NCBI GenBank assembly: GCA_016711605.1
Contig: JADJSS010000014.1
Location: 1 to 64,000 of the forward strand
Length of the DNA: 64,000 nt
From: Saprospirales bacterium
Lineage (GTDB): Bacteria > Bacteroidota > Bacteroidia > Chitinophagales > JADIYW01
Direction of reading: 5' to 3'
The position numbers and the translations under genes are program-made. The notes below the pieces were generated by a model, which did no database searches, had not been told where the DNA came from, and worked only from the letters and a program-made list of their open reading frames with translations. Below are positions 16,880-26,608 of this stretch, piece by piece. Within the stretch, counting starts at the first letter, position 1, and each line of letters starts with the position of its first letter.

Positions 16880-17434
16880 TTAGAAATTAAAAACCGCATT
16901 TTCTACAGTTGGATTGTGTGTATCTTTTTCGCTAAGAATAACATCCATTTCAGGAATTAACCAATTAATATTTAAAGTTGGATCGTTGTAAGCAATACCA
17001 CCTTCTGAATTTTTATCGTAAAAATTATCACATTTATATAAAAATTCACAGGTTTCTGAAAGCACTACAAAACCATGTGCAAATCCGCGCGGAATTAATA
17101 ATTGCAATTTATTTTCTGCAGATAATTCTAATGAATAATGTTGCAGAAAGGTTGGTGAATCTTTGCGAATATCAACTACTACATCCAACACTTTTCCTTG
17201 TGTAACACGCACTAATTTTGCTTGTGCAAACGGACTATTTTGATAATGCAGACCACGTAAAACACCATAAGAAGATTTAGAATGATTATCTTGAATAAAA
17301 TCATAATTCAATCCATTTTCTTCCAGTTTTTTAGCATTAAAACTTTCAAAAAAGAATCCTCTGTTATCTGCAAAGACAGCAGGTTCAATAATGTATAAAT
17401 CTTTTAAAGGTGTTTCAATAATTTTCACGTGCAA
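16880..17434 (-). CDS. rfbC: dTDP-4-dehydrorhamnose 3,5-epimerase
   Basis: 184 residues, cupin fold. Third enzyme of dTDP-L-rhamnose synthesis. Family motifs are visible: DNRGFFFESFN, QDNHSKSSYGVLRGLHYQ (catalytic His in LRGLHYQ), GKVLDVVVDIRKDSPTF, PRGFAHGFVVLSE and the C-terminal INWLIPE. It lies 28 bases downstream of the Wzz-like gene. The preceding pathway step, RfbB, is encoded in the same operon, but RfbA and RfbD are not in this window. Confidence 0.95.
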   Translation of the reverse strand: MHVKIIETPLKDLYIIEPAVFADNRGFFFESFNAKKLEENGLNYDFIQDNHSKSSYGVLRGLHYQNSPFAQAKLVRVTQGKVLDVVVDIRKDSPTFLQHYSLELSAENKLQLLIPRGFAHGFVVLSETCEFLYKCDNFYDKNSEGGIAYNDPTLNINWLIPEMDVILSEKDTHNPTVENAVFNF

Positions 17435-17462
17435 CGTAGTATTATGGAATTATATAAATTGT

Positions 17463-18578
17463 TTATGCACTTTGTAATACTTTTTTCAAATCTGGCCAAA
17501 AATGGCGATGAAAATATATTCCAATAATAGCAAAGATGTCAATAAAGAAACCAATTAGAGTAAACATAATTAATTGATTTTTGGTAGAAGTGACATTTTT
17601 AGTTAATGGCAAATGTGGCTCATCTATAGTTTGGAACAAAGGCATAATAGATTGTTCGTTCGTTTTTGCTGCTTCCAAACTTCTTGCTGTTTCACCATAT
17701 AAACCTTCTAAGAGTGCTTTATTACGAACATATCTAGTTTCTAATAAATCAGCTTTATAGGTTACTAGATTGTTGGCTTTATCTTTGTAATCTGCCAAAT
17801 TATATTCAGAGTTCTCGAGTTGTGCTTTTACATAAGCAAGTTTCTCATCTAAAAACCGAACTGTAATACTAGCTTTACGAGTTGCTCTTTCAATATAATA
17901 ATCAATTAAATTTTCATAGAAACATTCACATAATAATTTTGAGAATTCTTCATTTCCAGTAATTACAGTAATAGAATAGATTTCAGCTTCATCATAATCA
18001 ACTGTTACCATAGAACGAATACCACCTAATATTTTTTTAAACACTAAGTAATCCTGTACGCTCATTTCTTTTACAGTTGTAAACTCTTTAAAATAACTGC
18101 TTTTGTAGTTAGAAAATAATTTTAAATAATGGTTTCCTAAATAATCTTCTCTGTCTTGGAATACATATTTTTTGAACACCATTTTAGATCCTACTTTTTC
18201 TGTGAAAGAGTATTCTTTTAATTTTTTAGGATTATTAAAGTTATTATTGGTTGTTTGTAAGATATTTGAAAAACTACCGGCACCAAATCCTGGAATTTGA
18301 GGTCTATCTTCAGAAAGGAAGAAGGTAATTTTTGCTGTAAAAGTTGGTTTCACCTGTTTGCTTTTGTAGTAACCATACAAACCCATAATAATAATTGGAA
18401 TTAGGAATATGAGTGCATAATTTCCTATGATGCCAAATATTTCTTTAATGACAGAAATTACTTGTTTAAATCCTTCATCTTTAGCAATTACAGTACCATC
18501 AGAATCTTGTTCTGTTTCAATGGTTTCATTAACTATTGCTTGCTCTAGTATTGGATCTTGGTTATTATCTTCCATCAA
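17463..18578 (-). CDS. Wzz-like polysaccharide chain-length/co-polymerase protein
   Basis: 371 residues with an acidic cytoplasmic N-terminus, a transmembrane helix near 52-70 (ALIFLIPIIIMGLYGYY), a large periplasmic region with helices (about 230-320), and a second helix near 335-356. This topology is that of Wzz/PCP proteins, which set the length of O-antigen or capsule chains. No kinase domain follows, so it is not a Wzc-type fusion. It starts 8 bases after the SLBB exporter gene, which fits its partner role. Met1 and Met2 are both possible starts. Confidence 0.8.
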   Translation of the reverse strand: MMEDNNQDPILEQAIVNETIETEQDSDGTVIAKDEGFKQVISVIKEIFGIIGNYALIFLIPIIIMGLYGYYKSKQVKPTFTAKITFFLSEDRPQIPGFGAGSFSNILQTTNNNFNNPKKLKEYSFTEKVGSKMVFKKYVFQDREDYLGNHYLKLFSNYKSSYFKEFTTVKEMSVQDYLVFKKILGGIRSMVTVDYDEAEIYSITVITGNEEFSKLLCECFYENLIDYYIERATRKASITVRFLDEKLAYVKAQLENSEYNLADYKDKANNLVTYKADLLETRYVRNKALLEGLYGETARSLEAAKTNEQSIMPLFQTIDEPHLPLTKNVTSTKNQLIMFTLIGFFIDIFAIIGIYFHRHFWPDLKKVLQSA

Positions 18579-18586
18579 AATAACGT

Positions 18587-21316
18587 CTATTTTTTAGTTA
18601 AGGTTAAAATCAGAACTAACAATGTTACGACTGAAGTTGTAGTTGCAATAGTTGCATTCAGTGCTTTATAAAAAGTGGCTGGATTTCCTTTTTTAGCTTC
18701 TTTTTTAGTTTTTGTTGGTTTTTTAGGAATTACAATTGTAGAACCTTTTTCTACTTTTGGGAAATTTTTACCAAATAAAGAACGGTGTGTTCCTAGTATT
18801 TGTCCATTTGGACGAATTACATAAGTTTTTCTTCTAAATGCACTATCACTAAATCCAGCTCCATATTTGTCTATATAAAACTTAGCGTCTTTACCTTCGT
18901 TGTATGGAACATAAAGATTTTCTGGTTTTTTATCAGCTGGATAATTAAATTCACCTCTAATTGAAACTAAATCTTTAATTGCAGGAACTTTAATAATATC
19001 ACCTTTACGCAAAACGTAATTGTATTTAGAAGTTTTATTTTTTAGTGCTTTATCTAGGTCTAATAATACATCACCTATACCATCTTCTGTTCTGTTTAAT
19101 CTTGCGCCATCTGCATAAGCAAATCTTGTTAATCCACCTGATCTTTCAATTAGTGATGATAATTTTTCGTCTTTTGTCGTTAAGACGTAATCACCAGGAT
19201 ATAATACTTCACCTTCAATTTTTACTTTCATTTGATATTCAAATTCAGGAGTTGGACGTACATAAATTTGGTCAAAAGGTTGAAGTTTAATAGAATTTGC
19301 AGTTACGTCTCTACCGATATTTTTACTTACACTATAACTTAATATAGTAACCTGAGTTGGTACTGATTGAGAAATTGCTTTGTCGTAGTTTGCAATACGA
19401 GCAATTTCTATTCTGTTAGAAGCTGCTTCCATTTTAAAACCTTGAGCTAAAATTAGTGCGTCTGCCAAAGTCATATTTTCCATGTAAGGAAAAGTATCTA
19501 CCTTTCTAACTAATCCATTTACTTCTATATAGTATTTATCAATTCTGCGTAAATCTTTTAAAACTATAATTTTATCTCTTTTTTTCAATTTAAACGTATC
19601 TAAATTGGCGTAGTTATCTGCTGTGTCAATTCTGAATGAAATTAATTTTTCAGTAAGGTCATCGTTAATTCTATAAACAATAATTTTATCAAGCAACGCT
19701 TCCTCTTTCAATCCATTACACATAATAATTGCGTCTCTAAGCGTTAATCCTTTTTCAGATTCAAATTTTCTTGGTTTTCTAACCTCACCTTTTACCTCGA
19801 TATCAAACTTATCAAAAAAGTCAGTTTTTGCATATACTTCAAGTACATCTCTAAAAGTTAGCAACATATTATCTTCGCAGTTTTTATCTGCAATAATGCT
19901 ATTCAAATTAATTTTATAGGTATGTTTTCTGAAGTCGTCAAAATTTGTTCTGGTTAAATAAGCTTCATCTAAGTATGCATCTTCTTTTAATCCTTGAGCT
20001 TTACTAATTAAATCCCAAACTCTGTCGCCTTCTTGCCATTGATATTTACCAGGCAACAAAACAGAACCGAATATTTCGTTAAAATTTTTGATCTTATCAG
20101 GAATACTTCTAACGCCTACAACGTCACCGTTTTTTAAATAAATTTTACTTCCAATTCTTTTTATACTGTCAATATCGTAATCAATTAAAATTTGTTTATT
20201 TTGATCGTATCTTCTAATTTGAATAACTTTGGTAAATGCATCTGGTTTGTAATTACCACAATACCTCAATAAATCATCGAAAGTTTCACCTTCTATCATT
20301 TCATATTTACCTTCTCTGTTAACCGCACCTTCCACTTTTACAATATTTTTTTGTGCTGGAACGTATATATAATCATTGTTATCTAAGAAAATATCGTCTT
20401 GTTTTTCAGGTGTAAACAAGAATTTATACAAGTCAAATTTTCTGATAATTTTCCCGTCTCTTTTAATTTGAATATCTCTAATAGAACCTGATTTTGAAGG
20501 ACCACCCACGTATGCTAAAATATTATATGCTGTATTGATAGCTGGGAAAGTGTAAGAACCTGGATTTTCCACATCACCCACTACATTTATAGTAATTACA
20601 CGTGAATAATTTATAGAAACATCAAATTGTGATTTATCAATCATGTAAGCACTTGCAAATCGTGTGCGTAATAATTCTTTTGCTTGTTCTAAAGTGAGGC
20701 CTTTTAAATAAATACGACCAATGTTTTCTTGTTGGATATAACCTTCTTTATCAATATAGAACAGACGATTATAATCGGCATAACCCCAAATTGAAACAAC
20801 AATTTGATCACCAACACCTAAAACATAGTTCAATGGTGGTTTTATATCAACCGCATTATTAAAGATTTTTACGTCTTTTTGTCTAAAATAAGTAAAACCA
20901 TATATATCAACAGAATCTAATTTTTCTCTTAATTCTTTGGTAGCTGTTGCGGTTAATTTTTCTACTGTTTCTGCTGCTTTTTGAGCTTCTTTTAATAATT
21001 TATCAGGTGCATTTTGTCCAGATTTTACTTCTGATCCTGCTTTTTCTGCGTTTCCAATCGCGCCTTGTTGTTCGTCTGCATCTTTTGAACGTGGTGTAAA
21101 ATCTTTTGCGTTTTGATTAGCTTTTTGAACTTCACCCACTTTTAGTTCACCTTGCTTAATATTAAGTGTATCTTCAATCTTTTTAATAATCTCATTAATC
21201 GAAGGTTCATCATCTAGTGGTATTGGTGTATATGGACTCAATATTTGTGCTTTCGTTGTGAAAACCGAAGCAGCCATTATGAGTACAACAGAAAGAAGTT
21301 TTATCGTATTTTTCAT
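18587..21316 (-). CDS. Wza-like polysaccharide export protein with multiple SLBB domains
   Basis: 909 residues from the ATG at 21316, chosen because a signal peptide follows directly (KLLSVVLIMAASVFTTKAQ). After a Lys/Glu/Gln-rich segment (about 45-110) comes the Poly_export domain (VLGVGDQIVVSIWGYADYNR onward), then a series of SLBB-type repeats recognisable by their V.V.GEV..PG.Y starts (VVGDVENPGSYTFP, VKGEVRKPRKFES, IEGEVLYPGDYVL, IRGEFNYP). A hydrophobic segment (about 885-905) precedes the C-terminus. It forms the outer-membrane polysaccharide channel. E. coli Wza is about 380 residues, so this is the long form with extra SLBB domains found in Bacteroidota. Confidence 0.88.
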   Translation of the reverse strand: MKNTIKLLSVVLIMAASVFTTKAQILSPYTPIPLDDEPSINEIIKKIEDTLNIKQGELKVGEVQKANQNAKDFTPRSKDADEQQGAIGNAEKAGSEVKSGQNAPDKLLKEAQKAAETVEKLTATATKELREKLDSVDIYGFTYFRQKDVKIFNNAVDIKPPLNYVLGVGDQIVVSIWGYADYNRLFYIDKEGYIQQENIGRIYLKGLTLEQAKELLRTRFASAYMIDKSQFDVSINYSRVITINVVGDVENPGSYTFPAINTAYNILAYVGGPSKSGSIRDIQIKRDGKIIRKFDLYKFLFTPEKQDDIFLDNNDYIYVPAQKNIVKVEGAVNREGKYEMIEGETFDDLLRYCGNYKPDAFTKVIQIRRYDQNKQILIDYDIDSIKRIGSKIYLKNGDVVGVRSIPDKIKNFNEIFGSVLLPGKYQWQEGDRVWDLISKAQGLKEDAYLDEAYLTRTNFDDFRKHTYKINLNSIIADKNCEDNMLLTFRDVLEVYAKTDFFDKFDIEVKGEVRKPRKFESEKGLTLRDAIIMCNGLKEEALLDKIIVYRINDDLTEKLISFRIDTADNYANLDTFKLKKRDKIIVLKDLRRIDKYYIEVNGLVRKVDTFPYMENMTLADALILAQGFKMEAASNRIEIARIANYDKAISQSVPTQVTILSYSVSKNIGRDVTANSIKLQPFDQIYVRPTPEFEYQMKVKIEGEVLYPGDYVLTTKDEKLSSLIERSGGLTRFAYADGARLNRTEDGIGDVLLDLDKALKNKTSKYNYVLRKGDIIKVPAIKDLVSIRGEFNYPADKKPENLYVPYNEGKDAKFYIDKYGAGFSDSAFRRKTYVIRPNGQILGTHRSLFGKNFPKVEKGSTIVIPKKPTKTKKEAKKGNPATFYKALNATIATTTSVVTLLVLILTLTKK

Positions 21317-21356
21317 TGGTGTTATTATTATTTTTTCGTCATTCAAAATGATGAAA

Positions 21357-22409
21357 TTAATTTAATTCGTACTGTTTATTATAATATTTTTGATATTCAC
21401 CTGAAGTTACATTGGTTAGCCATTCATCATTATTTAAATACCAATCAACTGTTTTTTCCAAACCTTCTTCAAATTGAAGTGAAGGTTTCCATCCAAGTTC
21501 ATTTTCTAATTTTGTTGCATCGATTGCATAACGCTTATCGTGACCTGCTCTATCTTTTACATAGGTAATCAATTTTTCTGAAGTTCCTAGTTCACGATTC
21601 AATTTATTATCCATTATTGAACACAACAATTTTATTAAGTCAATATTTTGCCATTCATTAAAGCCACCAATATTATAAGTTTCTCCAATTTTACCTTTAT
21701 GGTAAATGACATCAATAGCTGTTGCATGATCTTCTACAAAAAGCCAATCACGTGTGTAATCTCCTTTACCATAAACAGGTAAATCTTTGTTATTTTTAAT
21801 ATTATTAATGAATAATGGAATTAATTTTTCTGGAAATTGAAAAGAACCATAATTATTAGAGCAATTCGAAATAACAATTGGTAAACCATACGTATTATTA
21901 TAAGCGCGCACGAAATGATCTGAACTAGCTTTTGATGCCGAATATGGTGAACGTGGATCGTACGAAGTTTCTTCAGTAAACAAACCAGTTTCGCCTAAAC
22001 TACCATATACTTCGTCTGTAGAAACATGGTAAAATAATTTATTTTCAAAATTGCTTGACCATGATTCTTTTGCTGCATTTAACAAATTCACAGTTCCAAC
22101 CACATTCGTCATTATAAATTCTAAAGGATTTAAAATAGACCGATCGACATGCGATTCTGCAGCCAAATGAATAACACCATCAAAATTATATTTTGCGAAA
22201 ATTGCATTCACTGCTTTTGCATCAACGATGTCGACTTTTTCAAAAACATAATTTGGTTTATCTTCAACATCTCTCAAATTTTCCAAATTACCAGCGTACG
22301 TCAGAACATCTAAATTCACAATTTTATAATCAGGATATTTATTGACAAACAACCTCACTACGTGTGAACCTATAAAACCTGCGCCGCCTGTAATTAATAG
22401 TGTTTTCAT
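21357..22409 (-). CDS. rfbB: dTDP-glucose 4,6-dehydratase
   Basis: 350 residues of the extended short-chain dehydrogenase family. Second step of dTDP-rhamnose and related dTDP-sugar synthesis. It shows the NAD loop TGGAGFIGSHV, HLAAESHVDRSI, STDEVYGSLGETG with the catalytic DE pair, and YSASKASSDHFV with the Tyr-Lys couple. It lies between the nucleotide-sugar dehydrogenase (19 bases upstream) and the SLBB exporter, in one operon. Confidence 0.96.
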   Translation of the reverse strand: MKTLLITGGAGFIGSHVVRLFVNKYPDYKIVNLDVLTYAGNLENLRDVEDKPNYVFEKVDIVDAKAVNAIFAKYNFDGVIHLAAESHVDRSILNPLEFIMTNVVGTVNLLNAAKESWSSNFENKLFYHVSTDEVYGSLGETGLFTEETSYDPRSPYSASKASSDHFVRAYNNTYGLPIVISNCSNNYGSFQFPEKLIPLFINNIKNNKDLPVYGKGDYTRDWLFVEDHATAIDVIYHKGKIGETYNIGGFNEWQNIDLIKLLCSIMDNKLNRELGTSEKLITYVKDRAGHDKRYAIDATKLENELGWKPSLQFEEGLEKTVDWYLNNDEWLTNVTSGEYQKYYNKQYELN

Positions 22410-22428
22410 TCTTTACTAAATATATTTT

Positions 22429-23736
22429 CTATAAAGTCCAATACTCTAAATTAGAAATTTTGGTTTTGTACATGTTTTTAATATCAACTAAAATAGCATC
22501 TTGATTTGTTAAACTAATAAAATAGTTTTCATCTAAATGTTTATAAGCATCGTGAGCCACCGCAACCACAATTATATCATATTTTCCTGATGCTTCTTTA
22601 CTCAAATTTACATTATATTCTTCATGAACTTCATGTGCATCTGCATACGCATCAACCATTTCTACATCTATATGGAAATCCTTCAGTTCTTTGTATAAAT
22701 TGAACACTTTTGAATTGCGAATATCTGTTACATTTTCTTTGAATGTTGCACCCATAATTAACGCGCGACATTGAGATGGATTTTTGCCTTTTCCTAATAA
22801 ATATTGCACCACTTTTTTGGCAATATAATGTGGCATTCCATCATTTATATTTCTACCACTTAAAATAATTTGTGGTTTATAACCTAACTCATTTGACTTG
22901 TAGGTTAAGTAGTATGGATCAACACCTATACAATGGCCACCAACTAAACCTGGTTGAAATTTCAAGAAATTCCATTTGGTACCAGCTGCTTCCAATACGT
23001 CGTATGTATTTATATTCATCAGATTAAAAATCTGAGAAAGTTCATTCATCAAGGCAATATTTAAATCGCGTTGTGTGTTTTCAATTACTTTTGCTGCTTC
23101 AGCCACTTTTATCGAAGCTGCTTTGTAAACGCCTGGTTCAATAATAGCACCATAAACAGCAGCAATATTTTCTAAAGATTCTTCACTGCAACCAGAAACG
23201 ATTTTTGTAATTTTTGTCAAAGTATGCAAGGTGTCACCTGGATTTATTCTTTCTGGTGAATAACCAATTTTAAAATCTTCTTTAAATTTTAAGCCAGAAA
23301 CATTTTCAATAATAGGAACACAATCGTCTTCGGTACAACCAGGATAAACCGTCGATTCAAAAACAACATAATCACCTTTTTTGATTACTTTTCCAATGGT
23401 TGTAGACGCGCCAACTAATGGTTTTAAGTCAGGCACATTGTGTTCATCAACTGGTGTTGGAACGGCAACAATAAAAAATGTTGCTTTTTTTAACACTTCA
23501 GTATCAGCTGTAAATTCGATATCGCAATGCTGAAACGCATCTTTAGATAATTCGTTGCTTGGATCGATATGATTTTGCATCATCTCAACGCGTTTTTGGT
23601 TGATGTCAAATCCAATAACTTTAAATTTTTTTGCTAGTTCTAAAGCAATTGGCAGACCAACATAACCTAATCCAATTACGCCAATTAGTTTTTCTTTTTT
23701 ATAAAATGCGTGTAAAAATGATGTTGTTGCTGTCAT
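22429..23736 (-). CDS. UDP-sugar 6-dehydrogenase (WbpA/WbpO/TviB type)
   Basis: 435 residues. Oxidises the C6 hydroxyl of a UDP-N-acetylhexosamine or similar sugar to a uronate using NAD. The Rossmann motif GVIGLGYVGLPIALELAKKF is near the N-terminus. The active-site Cys lies in GLVGGHCIGVDPYYLT, and the C-terminal domain has GATFKENVTDIRNSK. The sequence pattern favours the N-acetyl-sugar branch over UDP-glucose dehydrogenase, but the substrate is not certain. It is the first gene of the polysaccharide operon; a TATTTTTG -7 box lies at 23763-23756, 20 bases before the start. Confidence 0.9.
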   Translation of the reverse strand: MTATTSFLHAFYKKEKLIGVIGLGYVGLPIALELAKKFKVIGFDINQKRVEMMQNHIDPSNELSKDAFQHCDIEFTADTEVLKKATFFIVAVPTPVDEHNVPDLKPLVGASTTIGKVIKKGDYVVFESTVYPGCTEDDCVPIIENVSGLKFKEDFKIGYSPERINPGDTLHTLTKITKIVSGCSEESLENIAAVYGAIIEPGVYKAASIKVAEAAKVIENTQRDLNIALMNELSQIFNLMNINTYDVLEAAGTKWNFLKFQPGLVGGHCIGVDPYYLTYKSNELGYKPQIILSGRNINDGMPHYIAKKVVQYLLGKGKNPSQCRALIMGATFKENVTDIRNSKVFNLYKELKDFHIDVEMVDAYADAHEVHEEYNVNLSKEASGKYDIIVVAVAHDAYKHLDENYFISLTNQDAILVDIKNMYKTKISNLEYWTL

Positions 23737-23860
23737 ATTGAAAAATGCGAAGTCGCAAAAATACGAAAAAATGGCTAAATATGTTAGTTTAAACTGCTAA
23801 TTAATAATAAGTTTGCTTAAATTTCTAATTCGTTGCATGCAAAAAATTAATTAACACTTT

Positions 23861-25039
23861 ATGCGCTTGTTTTACTTGTTTTTTATACATTTTTATGATT
23901 TTTTGATGCGATTTGCTGGATTTTTTAATCAAAAGGCAAAAAATTGGTGCGTATTAAGAAAAAATTGGAAAACAGATTTGCAGCAAAAAATGGATTCAGG
24001 TGTTAACTATTGTTGGATACATTGCGCATCTGCTGGCGAATTCGAACAAGCGATTCCGATAATTTACAATTTACGATGTACGATGTACGATGTACGAATT
24101 GCGGTTTCCTTTTTTTCGTCTTCAGGTTTTGAAATGTATAAAGATTCAGATTTGGCAGATTTGTTTTTTTATTTTCCATTAGACTCCAAAAAAAATGCTG
24201 AGAAGTTAGTTGAAATTTTGAAGCCAAGTTTTGCCATTTTTATCAGAAATGAAATTTGGTTAAATGTATTGACTTCTTTAAATAAAAAAAATATTTCAAC
24301 TTTTTTGGTCAATGCCAATTTGCAGCAAAAGAGAAATTATTTCTACCAACTATTTCTAAATAAAACGTATCCATTTTTTACGAAGATTTTTGACACCAAA
24401 ACTTTTGGAAATACAAAATTAGAACGCGTTGTTGAAAATAGAAATACAGTTTTTAATGATGCAATTTTAGAAGATTTTTGCAAAGATAGTTTTGTGATTA
24501 TTTTAGGAAGCAGTTGGCTTGAAGAAGAACGTTTTATAATAGATTTCTATAAAAAAAATAAAGAAAAAAATCCAAACCTAAAGATTGTTATTGCACCACA
24601 CGAAAATTTATCTTTAAATAGTTTTGAATTAAAAAAATCCTATGGAAATTGGTTGTCATTTTATAGAAATTACACCAATGGAAATATTTTGGTTTTAGAT
24701 AAAAAAGGAATCTTAAAATATGCATATCGACATGCTGACATTGCCTTTATTGGTGGTGGTTTTGACAAAGGTGTGCATAATGTTTCGGAAGCAGCTGTGT
24801 ATGGTGTTCCAACTATTTTTGGTGCTAATTATCATAAGTTTGAAGAAATAAATGAATTGGTTGATTTACAACTTGCGTTTCCTGTAAAAAATTATATTGA
24901 ATTAGAGCAAAAAATGTTGGAATTAATGAATAATTCTGACAAAAGAAATACCATTAAAAACGAACTAACTACTTATTTTTCTTCACACGAACAAGTTGCA
25001 AAAACTATAGTTACTGAAATAGACAAAGCCATTCATTGA
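23861..25039 (+). CDS. waaA: 3-deoxy-D-manno-octulosonic acid (Kdo) transferase
   Basis: 392 residues, also called KdtA. Adds Kdo to lipid A precursor at the inner membrane. The N-terminal membrane-associated helix is followed by WIHCASAGEFEQAIPII, whose Glu in GEFEQ is the expected catalytic base. The C-terminal domain has AFIGGGFDKGVHNVSEAAVYG, the CMP-Kdo-binding part. It is divergent from the polysaccharide operon. Just after GEFEQAIPIIYN the coding sequence consists of a 7-bp tandem repeat (24065-24099), which supplies the residues LRCTMYDVR and suggests insertion into a tolerant loop. The reading frame stays intact. Confidence 0.93.
   Translation: MRLFYLFFIHFYDFLMRFAGFFNQKAKNWCVLRKNWKTDLQQKMDSGVNYCWIHCASAGEFEQAIPIIYNLRCTMYDVRIAVSFFSSSGFEMYKDSDLADLFFYFPLDSKKNAEKLVEILKPSFAIFIRNEIWLNVLTSLNKKNISTFLVNANLQQKRNYFYQLFLNKTYPFFTKIFDTKTFGNTKLERVVENRNTVFNDAILEDFCKDSFVIILGSSWLEEERFIIDFYKKNKEKNPNLKIVIAPHENLSLNSFELKKSYGNWLSFYRNYTNGNILVLDKKGILKYAYRHADIAFIGGGFDKGVHNVSEAAVYGVPTIFGANYHKFEEINELVDLQLAFPVKNYIELEQKMLELMNNSDKRNTIKNELTTYFSSHEQVAKTIVTEIDKAIH
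24065..24099. repeat. 7-bp-period array inside waaA
   Basis: Five heptamers: TACAATT, TACGATG, TACGATG, TACGATG, TACGAAT, with three identical units in a row, inside an otherwise normal conserved gene. Thirty-five bases cannot add a whole number of codons, so part of the array must have replaced existing sequence, or it was adjusted afterwards. Confidence 0.85.
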
Positions 25040-25060
25040 GTTGCTCTAAGAATGGCTTTG
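25024..25060. terminator. Hairpin between waaA and the 489-residue gene
   Basis: A perfect 11-bp inverted repeat (CAAAGCCATTC and GAATGGCTTTG) with a 15-base loop. The left arm lies in the last codons of waaA. No T run follows on the plus strand, so a terminator role is uncertain; an RNA-end-protecting stem is as likely. Confidence 0.4.
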
Positions 25061-25082
25061 TAACATAAAAAACCCAGTAATT

Positions 25083-26553
25083 TTACGCAAATCTTTTTTG
25101 CAATAATTCTTTAAATCTATCTGTTGCTGAAGTTCTATCGTTCCAGCTAAATTTGTTCCAGAAATTTTCTTTGCAATACGATTCAGCTTCATCGTAAGAA
25201 GTAGCTTTTTCTAAAATGCGTAATGCATTATCATACTCATTAAATTGATTGCCAAATAACTCACGCACAAAAATAAATTTATCATTTAAAGCAATCGATT
25301 CGCTTAATGTTTTTGTGTTTTTTGAAACAACTGTTTCAGTGTTTGTTACAGGTTTAAAAATATCACTAATAGATGATGGTGTACGTTGCTCAACTATTCG
25401 TTTTACTTCTTTTTCGGCAACTAATACGTTTTCTTTCACTTCATTTCTGGTATTAAAAATATCAGAAATAGAAGAAAAATCGTTACTTGTATTTTTGTGT
25501 AAATGTTTCATGCAATTCATCTTTTCCATCATCAAATAAAGAGAACAAAGGTTTGTGTTCTTCTTTATCTAATTTTTGTTCCATCTTTTCAAAGAATGAA
25601 GTTTGATCTACTCTCTTTTCTTCTACTTTTTCTTCATTTAATTTTTCAAATTTATCATTTACAGCTTCTACAATCTGTGTTTTAGTAACATCGTAATTTT
25701 CTTTTAATTGATCTACAAAAGAAGACTCTTTTACTTCTTCAAATTTAGTATTGATAGTTTCAGAAACAGCTTCGATTTTTTGTTGTAATTGTTCTAAAAA
25801 AGTAGGTTCTGGTTTTTCAATTTTTTCTACTAATGGAATTGGTGGTGGCACCAAATTCGTTAAAATTGTTTCTTTATTTTCTAGCTCACTTACCAATGGT
25901 GTTACGTTAACTATTTCTTCAATAACTGGTGCAACTAATTCTGTTTTTACTTCTGCAACTGGTTCTATAACTTCAGTTTTCAATTCGACAATCGGTTCAA
26001 TTATTTCATTTTTTAATTCTGCAATTGGCTCGATAATTGGCTCGATAATTGGCTCAACAACTTCACTTTTTAATTCTGAAATTGGTTCAACAATTGGCTC
26101 TGCAATTTCATTTTTTATTTCTGCAACAAGTGGCAATTCAATGGTTCCAACTTCTACTTTTTCATCTTCGCTTTTTACTTCTTCTATTTTATATTCTTCT
26201 TCTTTTATCTCTTCTAAAGCAGCAATTACTTCTTCTTTTTCTTCTTCATTCAACGTAGCTTCTACTTCTTCAATGTTTTTAGACTCTTGCACTTCGATAA
26301 TTTCATTTTCTTGTACCACTGGCTTTTTATATTCAATTACTGTTTCAGTTGGAACAAATGATTTTTCATCATTATTATCCAACACCAATAAACTTTCAAT
26401 ATCTTCAATTCTATCGATACTTGAGTATAAATATTTTTTCATCAACAACAATTCTTCGCGACTCATTGTGCCTTCTAATAATATAGTTTTGTTTAAATTA
26501 GCAACTACAGTTAAATAGTTTTCAATTTTTTGCAATGCATTTCTGATTTCCAT
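25083..26553 (-). CDS. Glu/Pro-repeat protein of unknown function (apparent frameshift)
   Basis: Two open frames read as one gene of about 489 residues. The first, from ATG 26553 (MEIRNALQKIENYLTVVANL), runs to TAA at 25483. The second continues from about 25496 to 25083. Removing one base from the five-T run at 25492-25496 joins them. The N-terminal 80 residues look helical. About residues 130-240 are acidic, with tandem segments of the type AEIKNEIAEPIVEP, SELKSEVVEP and VELKTEVIEP. The C-terminal 100 residues are conserved-looking, with LNDKFIFVRELFGNQFNEYD and AESYCKENFWNKFSW, a pattern I have seen in unnamed Bacteroidota proteins. There is no signal peptide. It is divergent from tdk, with 55 bases between the starts. 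Confidence 0.65.
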
Positions 26554-26608
26554 ACCTTTTTTTTGTAATTTGAACTCGAATTTATAACCATTCCAACAAA
26601 TTTGTGAA

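Noticed and set aside
25751..26518. A 255-codon Ser/Ile-rich open frame on the plus strand
   Set aside because: It is the antisense of the repetitive Glu/Pro protein; the Ser-rich composition is what reversed Glu/Pro/Val codons give, and nothing in it is conserved.
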